Assembly: GCF_014650875.1 (NCBI RefSeq) | Contig: NZ_BMVU01000035.1 | Coordinates: forward strand, 1 to 64,000 | Direction: 5' to 3' | Length of the DNA: 64,000 bases | Origin: Streptomyces minutiscleroticus | GTDB lineage: Bacteria; Actinomycetota; Actinomycetes; Streptomycetales; Streptomycetaceae | In this document: in pieces, positions 1 through 8,310 of the stretch | How the letters are laid out: each line of letters opens with the position of its first letter | Numbering within the stretch: the stretch's first letter is position 1 | Translations under genes and position numbers: made by a program | Notes under the pieces: model-generated | Database searches by the model: none | What the model saw: the letters and a program-made list of their open reading frames with translations, nothing else | What the model was told of the DNA's origin: nothing

Positions 1-1128
1 GATGCCGTCGTAGTAGCCGGCGCGGCCGCCGATGCCGATGTCCTCGGCCATGGTGATCTGCACGTGGTCCACGTAGGACCGGTTCCAGATCGGCTCGTAC
101 ATCTGGTTGGCGAAGCGCAGCGCCAGGATGTTCTGGACCGTCTCCTTGCCCAGGTAGTGGTCGATCCGGAAGACCTGGTCCGGGTCGAACACCTCGTGCA
201 CGATCTTGTTCAGCTCGCGCGCGCTGGCCAGGTCGCGGCCGAAGGGCTTCTCGATGACCGCGCGTCGCCAGGACCCCTCGGAGGACTTGGCGAGCCCGTG
301 CCGCTTGAGCTGCTGGACCACCTTGGGGAAGAACTTCGGCGGCACCGACAGGTAGAAGGCGTAGTTGCCGTTGGTGCCCCGGGAGGCGTCCAGCTCGTCG
401 ACGGCCTCGCGCAGCTGCTCGAAGGCGGCGTCGTCGTCGAAGTCGCCCGGGATGAACCGCATCCCCTCGGCGAGCTGCTGCCAGACCTCCTCACGGAACG
501 GCGTACGGGCGTGCTCGCGCACCGCCTCGTGCACCACCTGCGCGAAGTCCTGGTCCTCCCACTCGCGGCGGGCGAAGCCGACCAGCGAGAAGCCTGGCGG
601 CAGCAGACCGCGGTTGGCCAGGTCGTAGACCGCCGGCATCAGCTTCTTGCGGGACAGGTCGCCGGTGACACCGAAGATCACCAGACCGGAGGGGCCGGCG
701 ATGCGGGGCAGGCGGCGGTCGCGCGCGTCGCGCAGCGGGTTGTCCCAGTCGGGGCCGAGGGCGCCGGCGAGGGCCTGCTCGACGGAGAGCGACTCCTCGG
801 CGGACTTCGGCAGCGTCTCGCCCTCCGCCCCGGCCGCGTCCGCCTCCTCGTCCGCGGCCCCGGCCGCCGCACGGTCGGAAGCCTCGGCCGTCAGCTCGCC
901 GGCGGCCTCGACGGCCGCGCGCTCGCCCGCGGCGTCGGCTGTCTCCCGGTCGGTGGCCGGGTCCGCGGCCGGCTCCGCGGCCCCGGCCGCGTCGGCCTTC
1001 GCGGGCGTCACCGTGGAACCGGGGTCGGCGGCCGAGGCCCCGGCCCCGGCCGCCGTCGCCCCGGCGGACCCCTCCGTGGGCTCCCCGGCCGTGGCGGTGC
1101 TGTCCTGACGCTTCTTTCTCATGCTCAT
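1..1128 (-). CDS. zwf: Glucose-6-phosphate 1-dehydrogenase (C-terminus cut off by window edge)
   Basis: NADP-dependent oxidation of glucose 6-phosphate, entry step of the oxidative pentose-phosphate pathway in the cytoplasm. The frame runs off the window start. Visible are the dinucleotide-binding segment IFGVTGDLSRKK and the substrate/active-site segment FRIDHYLGKE. The ATG at 1128 overlaps the tal stop as ATGA, so translation is probably coupled; a second in-frame ATG lies at 1122. The oddity is the N-terminus: about 129 residues rich in Ala, Glu, Asp and Gly precede the first conserved block (NPLRDARDRRLP). Most G6PDHs start only a few residues before that block. The frame stays open over the extension, which supports real translation, but a later start cannot be excluded. 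Third gene of a tkt-tal-zwf operon; opcA would be expected beyond the edge. Confidence 0.93.
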   Translation of the reverse strand, partial: MSMRKKRQDSTATAGEPTEGSAGATAAGAGASAADPGSTVTPAKADAAGAAEPAADPATDRETADAAGERAAVEAAGELTAEASDRAAAGAADEEADAAGAEGETLPKSAEESLSVEQALAGALGPDWDNPLRDARDRRLPRIAGPSGLVIFGVTGDLSRKKLMPAVYDLANRGLLPPGFSLVGFARREWEDQDFAQVVHEAVREHARTPFREEVWQQLAEGMRFIPGDFDDDAAFEQLREAVDELDASRGTNGNYAFYLSVPPKFFPKVVQQLKRHGLAKSSEGSWRRAVIEKPFGRDLASARELNKIVHEVFDPDQVFRIDHYLGKETVQNILALRFANQMYEPIWNRSYVDHVQITMAEDIGIGGRAGYYDGI

Positions 1129-2270
1129 ACGCCTTCGCCTCCCTTGGCGCGCAGCGACGTGGCGACCGCCTCCAGCAGGTCCTGCCAGGCGATCTCGAAC
1201 TTCTCGACGCCCTCGTCCTCCAGCTGCCGCACGACCTCGTCGTAGGAGATCCCGAGCCGCTCGACGGCCGCGAGGTCCGCGCGGGCCTCCTCGTACCGGC
1301 CGGTGACCGTGTCGCCGGTGACCTCGCCGTGGTCGGCGACCGCGTCGAGCGTGCCCTGCGGCATCGTGTTGACGGTGCCCGGAGCGACCAGCTCGTCGAC
1401 GTAGAGCGTGTCCTTGTACGCGGGGTCCTTGACGCCGGTCGAGGCCCACAGCGGGCGCTGGCGGTGGGCCCCCGCGTCCTTCAGCGCGGTCCACCGCTCG
1501 CCGGCGAAGACCTCCTCGTAGGCCTCGTAGGCGAGCCGCGCGTTGGCGAGCGCCGCCTTCCCCTTCAGGGCGAGGGCCTCGTCCGTGCCCACCTTCGCCA
1601 GCCGCTTGTCGATCTCGCTGTCGACGCGGGAGACGAAGAACGAGGCGACGGAGTGGATGCTGGACAGGTCCAGGCCGCGCTCCCTGGCCTTCTCCAGGCC
1701 GGCGAGGTAGGCGTCCATGACCGCGCGGTAGCGCTCCAGCGAGAAGATCAGCGTGACGTTGACGCTGATGCCGAGGCCGACGACCTCGGTGATCGCCGGG
1801 AGGCCCGCCTCGGTGGCCGGGATCTTGATCATGGCGTTCGGCCGGTTCACCAGCCAGGCCAGCTGCTTGGCCTCGGCGACGGTGGCCTCGGTGTCGTTCG
1901 CCAGACGGGGGTCGACCTCGATGGAGACCCGGCCGTCCCGGCCGCCTGTCGCGTCGTACACCGGGCGCAGGACGTCGGCGGCGTCCCGGACGTCGGCGGT
2001 GGTCATCATGCGGACGGCCTCGTCGACCGTCACACCGCGCACGGCCAGGTCGGCCAGCTGCTCCTCGTAGCCCTCACCGGAGCCGATGGCGGCCTGGAAG
2101 ATCGAGGGGTTCGTGGTGACGCCCACCACGTGCCCCCTCTCGACCAGGTCGGCCAGGTCGCCGGAGGTCAGGCGCCTGCGCGACAGGTCGTCGAGCCAGA
2201 CGGAGACGCCCTCGGCGGCGAGGCGCCTGAGTGCTCCCGCGGGTGCGGTCGCTTCGGTCACTGTGATCAT
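1125..2270 (-). CDS. tal: Transaldolase
   Basis: Transfers a dihydroxyacetone unit between sedoheptulose 7-phosphate and glyceraldehyde 3-phosphate in the non-oxidative pentose-phosphate pathway. 381 residues, the length usual for the actinobacterial form. Visible are the N-terminal VTTNPSIF motif and the Schiff-base lysine segment AMIKIPATEAGL. The open frame extends 52 codons further upstream, but that part has no family similarity and overlaps the end of tkt. The ATG at 2270 has a GAAAGAAG ribosome binding site and gives the proper start (MITVTEAT). It lies 19 bases after tkt and its stop overlaps the zwf start by 4 bases, so the three genes form one operon. Confidence 0.96.
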   Translation of the reverse strand: MITVTEATAPAGALRRLAAEGVSVWLDDLSRRRLTSGDLADLVERGHVVGVTTNPSIFQAAIGSGEGYEEQLADLAVRGVTVDEAVRMMTTADVRDAADVLRPVYDATGGRDGRVSIEVDPRLANDTEATVAEAKQLAWLVNRPNAMIKIPATEAGLPAITEVVGLGISVNVTLIFSLERYRAVMDAYLAGLEKARERGLDLSSIHSVASFFVSRVDSEIDKRLAKVGTDEALALKGKAALANARLAYEAYEEVFAGERWTALKDAGAHRQRPLWASTGVKDPAYKDTLYVDELVAPGTVNTMPQGTLDAVADHGEVTGDTVTGRYEEARADLAAVERLGISYDEVVRQLEDEGVEKFEIAWQDLLEAVATSLRAKGGEGV

Positions 2271-2289
2271 CTTCTTTCGAGCGTTCGGA

Positions 2290-4365
2290 TCAACCGCGCA
2301 CGGCGGCCAGGGATTCCCGGGCTGCCGCGGCGACGTTCTCGGGGGTGAAGCCGTACCGGGCGAACAGCGTCCCGGCGTCGGCGGAAGCACCGAAGTGCTC
2401 CAGCGAGACGATGCGCCCTGCGTCACCGACGTACCGGTACCAGGTCAGACCGATCCCGGCCTCGACCGCCACGCGGGCCTTCACGGACGGCGGCAGAACA
2501 CTTGCGCGATAGGCCTGCTCCTGCTCCTCGAACCACTCGACGGACGGCATGGACACGACCCGGGTGCCCACTCCCTCCGCCTCCAGACGTTCCCGCGCCT
2601 CGACGGCGAGGTGCACCTCGGAGCCGGTGGCGATGAGGATGACCTCGGGCGTCTCGGTCGAGGAGTCGCGCAGGACGTAGCCGCCGCGCGCGGCGTCCGG
2701 GTTCGCCGGGTAGGTCGGCACGCCCTGGCGGGTGAGGGCCAGGCCGTGCGGGGCGGGACGGGTCGCATGCCGCTTGAGGATCTCACCCCAGGCGATCGCG
2801 GTCTCGTTGGCGTCGGCCGGACGGACGACGTTCAGGCCGGGGATGGCGCGCAGGGAGGCCAGGTGCTCGACCGGCTGGTGGGTCGGGCCGTCCTCGCCCA
2901 GGCCGATGGAGTCGTGCGTCCAGACATAGGTGACGGGCAGCTGCATCAGCGCGGAGAGGCGGACGGCGTTGCGCATGTAGTCGGAGAACACCAGGAAGGT
3001 GCCGCCGTAGATGCGGGTGTTGCCGTGCAGGGCGATGCCGTTCATCTCCGCGGCCATGGAGTGCTCGCGGATGCCGAAGTGGATCGTGCGGCCGTACGGG
3101 TCCGCCTCGGGGAGCGGGTTGCCCTCCGGGAGGAACGACGACGTCTTGTCGATCGTGGTGTTGTTGGAGCCGGCCAGGTCGGCGGAGCCGCCCCACAGTT
3201 CGGGGATGACCGCGCCGAGCGCCTGGAGCACCTTGCCGGAGGCGGCGCGGGTGGCCAGCGAGGAGCCCTCCTCGAAGACCGGCAGGGCCTCCTCCCAGCC
3301 CTCGGGCAGCCGGCCGGCCACGATCCGGTCCAGCAGGGCGGAGCGCTCGGGCTGCGCGGCGCGCCACTCGGTGAGCCGCTTGTTCCAGGCGGCGTGCGCC
3401 TCGGCGCCCCGGTCCAGGGCCCGCCGGGTGTGGGCCAGCACCTCCGGCTCCACCTGGAAGGACTGCTCCGGGTCGAAGCCGAGGACGCGCTTGGTGGCCG
3501 CGATCTCCTCGGCGCCGAGGGCCGAGCCGTGGGACGCCTCGGTGTTCCGCGCGTTCGGGGCGGGCCAGGCGATGATCGTGCGCATCGCGACGATCGAGGG
3601 GCGCTCCGTCTCCGCGCGGGCCGCCTGCAGGGCCGCGTACAGGGCCCGCACGTCGATGTCGCCGTCGGCGGTGGGCTCGATGCGCTGGACGTGCCAGCCG
3701 TAGGCCTCGTAGCGCTTGAGGACGTCCTCGGAGAAGGCCGTCGCGGTGTCGCCCTCGATGGAGATGTGGTTGTCGTCGTAGACGAAGACGAGGTTGCCGA
3801 GCTTCTGGTGGCCGGCCAGTGAGGACGCCTCGGCGGAGATGCCCTCCTCCAGGTCGCCGTCGGAGACGATCGCCCAGATCATGTGGTCGAACGGCGAGGC
3901 GCCCTCGGGGGCGTCCGGGTCGAACAGGCCGCGCTCGTAGCGGGCGGCCATCGCCATGCCCACCGCGTTGGCGACGCCCTGGCCCAGCGGCCCGGTGGTG
4001 GTCTCGACGCCGGCGGTGTGCCCGTACTCGGGGTGGCCCGGCGTCTTCGAGCCCTGCGTGCGGAACGCCTTCAGGTCGTCCAGCTCCAGCTCGTAGCCGG
4101 ACAGGAAGAGCTGGGTGTAGAGGGTCAGCGAGGTGTGGCCGGGGGAGAGGACGAAGCGGTCACGGCCGGTCCACTCGGGGTCCGCCGGGTCGTGCCGCAT
4201 CACCTTCTGAAAGAGGGTGTAGGCGGCCGGGGCCAGGCTCATCGCGGTGCCGGGGTGGCCGTTGCCGACCTTCTGCACCGCGTCCGCGGCGAGGAGTCGG
4301 GCGGTGTCGACGGCACGCCGGTCAAGGTCGGTCCACTCCAGGTGGTCGTGTGTCTGCGCGCTCAT
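2290..4365 (-). CDS. tkt: Transketolase
   Basis: Thiamine-diphosphate-dependent transfer of two-carbon units between sugar phosphates in the cytoplasm. 691 residues, normal full length. The TPP motif is visible as SDGDLEEG, followed about 25 residues later by YDDN; the N-terminal GHPGTAMS and the pyrimidine-domain GLGEDGPTHQPVEHLA segments are also clear. The ATG at 4365 is chosen (GAGGA about 10 bases upstream); a TTG at 4371 is possible but badly spaced. It is the first gene of the tkt-tal-zwf operon and diverges from an araC-type gene. A promoter-like element with a palindrome in its spacer lies upstream. Streptomycetes often carry two sets of these genes; which copy this is cannot be told from the window alone. 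Confidence 0.97.
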   Translation of the reverse strand: MSAQTHDHLEWTDLDRRAVDTARLLAADAVQKVGNGHPGTAMSLAPAAYTLFQKVMRHDPADPEWTGRDRFVLSPGHTSLTLYTQLFLSGYELELDDLKAFRTQGSKTPGHPEYGHTAGVETTTGPLGQGVANAVGMAMAARYERGLFDPDAPEGASPFDHMIWAIVSDGDLEEGISAEASSLAGHQKLGNLVFVYDDNHISIEGDTATAFSEDVLKRYEAYGWHVQRIEPTADGDIDVRALYAALQAARAETERPSIVAMRTIIAWPAPNARNTEASHGSALGAEEIAATKRVLGFDPEQSFQVEPEVLAHTRRALDRGAEAHAAWNKRLTEWRAAQPERSALLDRIVAGRLPEGWEEALPVFEEGSSLATRAASGKVLQALGAVIPELWGGSADLAGSNNTTIDKTSSFLPEGNPLPEADPYGRTIHFGIREHSMAAEMNGIALHGNTRIYGGTFLVFSDYMRNAVRLSALMQLPVTYVWTHDSIGLGEDGPTHQPVEHLASLRAIPGLNVVRPADANETAIAWGEILKRHATRPAPHGLALTRQGVPTYPANPDAARGGYVLRDSSTETPEVILIATGSEVHLAVEARERLEAEGVGTRVVSMPSVEWFEEQEQAYRASVLPPSVKARVAVEAGIGLTWYRYVGDAGRIVSLEHFGASADAGTLFARYGFTPENVAAAARESLAAVRG

Positions 4366-4413
4366 CTTCAAGAAGTCCTCAGGAAGTATGGAGTAACTGC
4401 CGGAACGCCTTCA

Positions 4414-4442
4414 AACCTAAAAGTCTGACTTTTGCTGACCAA
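4414..4442 (-). promoter_or_regulatory. Promoter of tkt operon with operator-like palindrome in the spacer
   Basis: On the minus strand a -35-like TTGGTC (4437-4442) and a -10-like TAGGTT (4414-4419) are 17 bases apart. The spacer is occupied by the perfect inverted repeat AAAAGTC-N-GACTTTT (4419-4433). AT-rich sequence like this stands out in the window. A repressor bound here would occlude RNA polymerase on tkt; the element could also affect the divergent araC-type gene about 70 bases away. The binding protein is unknown. Confidence 0.5.
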
Positions 4443-4510
4443 GGTCATCGTGTGCCAGGCTTCGGTGAATCTGGGACACGGGGTCGCGGACGAGCAGGTA
4501 CGAGACGGAC

Positions 4511-5419
4511 ATGACGGGCGAAGCGAGCTACGAGGGCAGGGCCGACGGCGGGACCGACGGCGGGATCAGGACCTTCCCGTTCGACGCGAGCGCGAGCGTC
4601 TGCGGGGTGGGCATGCAGATCGGCCCCATGGGGTCCGACCGCGCCTGGCACGCGGACGCCGTCCGGCGGCGCGTGCACCGCATCGACTTCCACCTGGTGC
4701 TGCTCTTCACCGGCGGCCCGGTGACCCACATGGTCGACTTCGCCGAGTACGAGGCGCGGGCGGGCAGCCTGCTGTGGGTCCGCCCCGGCCAGGTGCACCG
4801 CTTCTCGCCCTCCGACGCCTACGCGGGCACGGCGCTCACCATGCAGCCGGGCTTCCTGCCCCGGGCCACCGTCGAGGCCGCCGGCCTGTACCGCTACGAC
4901 CTGCCGCCGCTGCTGACCCCCGGCCCGGCGCAGCTCACCGGGCTCCAGGACTCCCTCGACCAGCTCGGGCGCGAGTACGAGGACACCGAGACGCTGCCGC
5001 TCAGCCTGCACACGGCGGTGCTGCGGCACACCCTGACGGCGTTCCTGCTGCGGCTCGCGCACCTGGCCGCCCGGTCCGCCGAGCCGGGGCAGGGGCAGGC
5101 GGACAGCACCTTCACACGGTTCCGTGAGGCGGTCGAGCGGGGCTTCCCCACCAACCACAGCGTCAGCGCGTACGCCGACGCGCTCGGCTACTCCCGGCGC
5201 ACCCTGGTCCGCGCGGTGCGCGCCGCCACCGGGCAGACGCCCAAGGGGTTCATCGACCGCCGCGTGATCCTGGAGGCCAAGCGGCTGCTGGCCCACACGG
5301 ACATGCCGATCGGCCGCATCGGGGTGGCGGTGGGCTTCCCCGACGCGGCCAACTTCTCCAAGTACTTCCACCAGCACACGGGCGCCACGCCGGTGGCCTT
5401 CCGGGCCGAACTGCGCTGA
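4511..5419 (+). CDS. AraC-family transcriptional regulator
   Basis: 302 residues. The N-terminal half (about 25-180) is a cupin-like effector domain; SLLWVRPGQVHRF is the usual cupin strand pair. The C-terminal third (about 200-302) carries two helix-turn-helix units, ending in the AraC signature around IGRIGVAVGFPDAANFSKYFHQHTG. The ATG has weak Shine-Dalgarno pairing. It diverges from the tkt operon with about 145 bases between starts, so control of that operon is possible but not shown. A strong hairpin terminator follows the stop. The effector is unknown. Confidence 0.92.
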   Translation: MTGEASYEGRADGGTDGGIRTFPFDASASVCGVGMQIGPMGSDRAWHADAVRRRVHRIDFHLVLLFTGGPVTHMVDFAEYEARAGSLLWVRPGQVHRFSPSDAYAGTALTMQPGFLPRATVEAAGLYRYDLPPLLTPGPAQLTGLQDSLDQLGREYEDTETLPLSLHTAVLRHTLTAFLLRLAHLAARSAEPGQGQADSTFTRFREAVERGFPTNHSVSAYADALGYSRRTLVRAVRAATGQTPKGFIDRRVILEAKRLLAHTDMPIGRIGVAVGFPDAANFSKYFHQHTGATPVAFRAELR

Positions 5420-5420
5420 G

Positions 5421-5445
5421 GCCCGCCGCTCGGAAAGCGGCGGGC
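5421..5445 (+). terminator. Hairpin terminator after the araC-type gene
   Basis: A perfect 10-bp stem GCCCGCCGCT/AGCGGCGGGC with a 5-base loop starts two bases after the stop codon. There is no long U-tract, as usual in Streptomyces. Confidence 0.7.
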
Positions 5446-5459
5446 CCGGACGGTGAACG

Positions 5460-5499
5460 CCCGGCGGGCCGCCCGCGGTGACGCGGACGGCCCGCCGGG
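5460..5499. terminator. Second, nested hairpin in the araC/GH16 gap
   Basis: A 12-bp outer stem (5460-5471 with 5488-5499) encloses a 5-bp inner stem with a GTGA loop (5473-5486). It lies between two convergent genes and probably acts as a bidirectional terminator. The rest of the 240-base gap is GC-rich with nothing else recognisable. Confidence 0.6.
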
Positions 5500-5661
5500 T
5501 CGTGGTGGCCCGGCCCGGCCGGACCGCGCGGCGTCCCCCGGGGAAGGGGGCCGGGCGCGGGAGGCGCTCCGCCCGGCCACGGGGTGCCGGCGGACCGGCC
5601 GGGGAGTGCCGGTGCCGGCTGCCGTGCGGCCCGGCCGCCGCGTCCGGGCGGCCGGAGCGGG

Positions 5662-7047
5662 TCAGCGGCCGAAGGTGAACCAGTTGACGTTCACGAAGTC
5701 GGCCGGCTGGCCGCTGGTGAAGGTCAGGTAGACGTCGTGGGTGCCGGTGACGTCGGAGATGTTCGCCGGGACCGTCCGCCACGACTGCCAGCCGCCGGTG
5801 TTGCCCACCGCGAAGCTGCCGATCGGCGTGCTGGTGCGGCTGTCCAGGCGCACCTCGACCAGGCCGCTGACGCCGCTCGCCGCGCCGCTGGCCACCCGGG
5901 CGCTGAACTGCTTCGCCGCCGTGGAGCCGAAGTTCACACCCTTGTACAGGGCCCAGTCGCCGTTGGCGAGGGCGCCGATGTTCTGGCCGCCGCCGGAGTC
6001 GGTGGTGGACTCGGTCAGCGTGCCGCTCTGCTGGTCGAAGGACTCGGCCTGGACGGTGCCGTAGGCGTCGCGGTTGCCGGTGGGCGGCGGGGTCGTGCCG
6101 CCGCCGGAGGACTGCAGGACCTGGACGTAGTCGACCACCATCGAGTGGCCCGGCACGGTGTTGCCGTCGGGGCCGCCGCCGAAGGCGTCCACGAAGCCGC
6201 CGCCCATCGCCACGTTCAGGATGACGAAGTAGCCGTGGTTCGTGGCGTTCGCCCACGTGGTGGCGTCGACCTGGTTGGCGCGCACCGTGTGGTAGTTGCG
6301 GCCGTCGAGGTAGAAGCGGATCTCCTCCACGCTCGTGGACCTGTCCCACTCCATCGCGTACGTGTGGAACCCGGCCTGGCACGTGGTGCCCTGGCAGGTG
6401 GTGGAGGAGCCGATGCCGGAGGTCTCGTTGCACGGGCCGCCCGGGCTCGTGCCGCAGTGCATCGTGGCGTGGACGGTGTTGAGGCCGTTGGCGTTCTCCA
6501 TGATGTCGAGCTCGCCGACGCTCGGCCAGTTCCAGTAGTTGCCCCGGTAGGGGGAGCCCAGGGCCCAGAACGCCGGCCAGTAGCCGCGGGCCGCGGTGCC
6601 CGTCACGTTCGGCAGCTGGATGCGGGACTCGATGCGCAGCTTGCCCCCGGAGGGCGGCTGGAAGTCGGTGCGGCGGGTCTCGATGCGGCCCGACGTCCAG
6701 TTGCCCGCGGCGTCCCGGCGCGGCGTGATGCGGAGGTTGCCGTTGCCGTCGAGCGACACGTTGTTCGTGCTCGACGTCATCGTCTCGATCTCGCCGGTGC
6801 CCCAGTTGGCGGCTCCGCCGGGGTAACCGGTGCCGGTCGCGTACTGCCAATTGTTCGTGTTGACGCCGGTGCCGGCGGTGCCGTTGAAGTCGTCGACGAA
6901 GACCTGCGACCAGCCCGAGGGGGGAGTGGGGGCGGACGCGCCGGCGGGCGTGGCGGCCGTGGCCGCGGTGGCCGCCAGGCTCAGGGCGCCGAGCACGGCG
7001 ACGAGCGCGCGTCTGAGCGGGCGGCGTCTGCCGGAGGTTTCACGCAT
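5662..7047 (-). CDS. Secreted GH16 beta-glucanase with C-terminal CBM6-type module
   Basis: 461-residue exported enzyme expected to cleave beta-1,3 (or beta-1,3-1,4) glucans such as laminarin or fungal wall glucan. It starts with an Arg-rich signal peptide (about 1-40). The GH16 domain (about 42-290) contains the catalytic GELDIMEN motif (E-x-D-x-x-E) and the WPAFWALG strand. After a Gly/Thr/Pro linker comes a CBM6-like carbohydrate-binding domain (about 320-461: VQAESFDQQSG to the C-terminal FVNVNWFTFG). The ATG at 7047 is preferred over one 18 codons upstream because it has an AGAGG site and gives a proper signal peptide. A 16-bp palindrome lies about 70 bases upstream. Confidence 0.93.
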   Translation of the reverse strand: MRETSGRRRPLRRALVAVLGALSLAATAATAATPAGASAPTPPSGWSQVFVDDFNGTAGTGVNTNNWQYATGTGYPGGAANWGTGEIETMTSSTNNVSLDGNGNLRITPRRDAAGNWTSGRIETRRTDFQPPSGGKLRIESRIQLPNVTGTAARGYWPAFWALGSPYRGNYWNWPSVGELDIMENANGLNTVHATMHCGTSPGGPCNETSGIGSSTTCQGTTCQAGFHTYAMEWDRSTSVEEIRFYLDGRNYHTVRANQVDATTWANATNHGYFVILNVAMGGGFVDAFGGGPDGNTVPGHSMVVDYVQVLQSSGGGTTPPPTGNRDAYGTVQAESFDQQSGTLTESTTDSGGGQNIGALANGDWALYKGVNFGSTAAKQFSARVASGAASGVSGLVEVRLDSRTSTPIGSFAVGNTGGWQSWRTVPANISDVTGTHDVYLTFTSGQPADFVNVNWFTFGR

Positions 7048-7118
7048 GGGGTGCCTCTTCTGGGTGGGGAGAGGGGTGAGAGGAACACGGGTGTCGTGCA
7101 CGCGGCCGGGAACGCTTT

Positions 7119-7134
7119 CTGAGAGCGCTCTCAG
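7119..7134. promoter_or_regulatory. CebR/LacI-type operator palindrome upstream of the beta-glucanase
   Basis: CTGAGAGCGCTCTCAG is a perfect 16-bp palindrome. It is close to the LacI-family CebR box as I recall it (TGGGAGCGCTCCCA), differing at two symmetric positions. A second partial copy (AACGCTTTC) abuts it. Likely carbon-source control of the glucanase by a LacI-family repressor encoded elsewhere. Confidence 0.7.
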
Positions 7135-7254
7135 GCTGCGCCGACAATGTGCTCTCTGGCACTCCGGCCGTCAAGAGGTAAAGCCGAGAAAGTCCTTGCG
7201 CTCCGGAGGAGTTCACGGGGTGAAAGGGGCATGGAGGGGTGAACTCGGCCGGGC

Positions 7255-8037
7255 CTACGGCTCCTGTGGCGGGTCGGTGTCCGTGTCGGGGTCGCGCGGC
7301 TGCCAGCCGAGTGCGCGTGATATGCCGCGGGCCGCCAGCCGGACCGCCGGGACCAGCGCCGGGGTGCGGGCCGTGGGGTACGGCACCACGACCGAGACCG
7401 CCGCGACCACCGCGCCCGCGGGACCGCGGACGGGCGCGGCCACCGACAGCGCGTCGTCCGTCACCTGACGGCGGCTCACCGCCACGCCGGTGCGCCGCAC
7501 CTCGGCCAGCGTCCGGCGCAGCACGGCCGGGTCGGTGACCGTGTGCGCGGTGAACGCCGCGAGCGGCCGGGCGCAGTAGGCGTCCTGGACGGCCGGCACC
7601 TCGTGGGCGAGGAGGGCCAGGCCCACCCCGGTGGCGTGCAGCGGCCAGCGGGCGCCCACCTGGATGCGGACGCCGACCGCCGACCGCCCGGAGATCCACT
7701 CGGTGTAGACCACCTCCGGGCCGTCGCGCACGGCCAGCTGGACGTTCTCGTGCGTCGCCTCGTACAGGTCCTCCAGGTACGGCAGCGCGGCCTGGCGCAG
7801 CCCGAGGCCGCGCGGGGCGAGCGCCGCGACCTCCCACAGCCGCAGCCCCACGTGGTACGCGCCGGACGCGTCGCGCTCCAGCGCGCCCCAGCCCGCGAGC
7901 GCGCCGACGAGCCGGTGGGCGGTGGTGAGGGACAGCCCGGCGCGGCGGCTGATCTCCGTGAGCGACAGCGCCGGGTGGTCGTGGTCGAAGGCGGCGAGCA
8001 CGGCGAGCAGCCGGTCGGCCGCGGAGGGGCCGGTCAC
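7255..8037 (-). CDS. IclR-family transcriptional regulator
   Basis: 260 residues. The N-terminal winged helix (about 5-65) includes LSLTEISRRAGLSLTTAHRLVGAL, typical of IclR. The C-terminal effector domain (about 75-245) contains VRIQVGARWPLHATGVG and the DDALSVAAPVRGPAG region, both family hallmarks. The GTG at 8037 starts the protein (VTGPSAADRLL). The open frame continues far upstream as an antisense shadow of the GH4 gene and is not used. It diverges from the GH4 gene with about 270 bases between, so it is the likely regulator of that gene. The ligand is unknown. Confidence 0.92.
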   Translation of the reverse strand: MTGPSAADRLLAVLAAFDHDHPALSLTEISRRAGLSLTTAHRLVGALAGWGALERDASGAYHVGLRLWEVAALAPRGLGLRQAALPYLEDLYEATHENVQLAVRDGPEVVYTEWISGRSAVGVRIQVGARWPLHATGVGLALLAHEVPAVQDAYCARPLAAFTAHTVTDPAVLRRTLAEVRRTGVAVSRRQVTDDALSVAAPVRGPAGAVVAAVSVVVPYPTARTPALVPAVRLAARGISRALGWQPRDPDTDTDPPQEP

Positions 8038-8310
8038 CGGACCGGCCCGGATGCGGAGCCGGTCCCGGTCCGTGGGGTCCGGGCGGTCCTGGTCTGCGCG
8101 GCGTGCGGCCGGCGGGCGATGGCGTACCCCCTGGTGTCGGCCCCGGCGGGGCGGCGGTCGGTCCGGTGCGGCACCCAGGATGGCCCGAGACCGGCCGTCC
8201 CGACCCCGCCGTGCGGGCCGGAGTCCACACCGCCGGGCCGCCGTACGTGCTGGTGGTGACGGGCGCCGGGGTGATACCGGTAGAAGCAGTTCCGGACCGG
8301 GAAGGCGGTT

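Noticed and set aside
4445..6850. 801-codon minus-strand frame over the araC and glucanase genes
   Set aside because: It lies opposite the AraC gene and in a different frame of GH16; the protein is Arg/His-rich low complexity.
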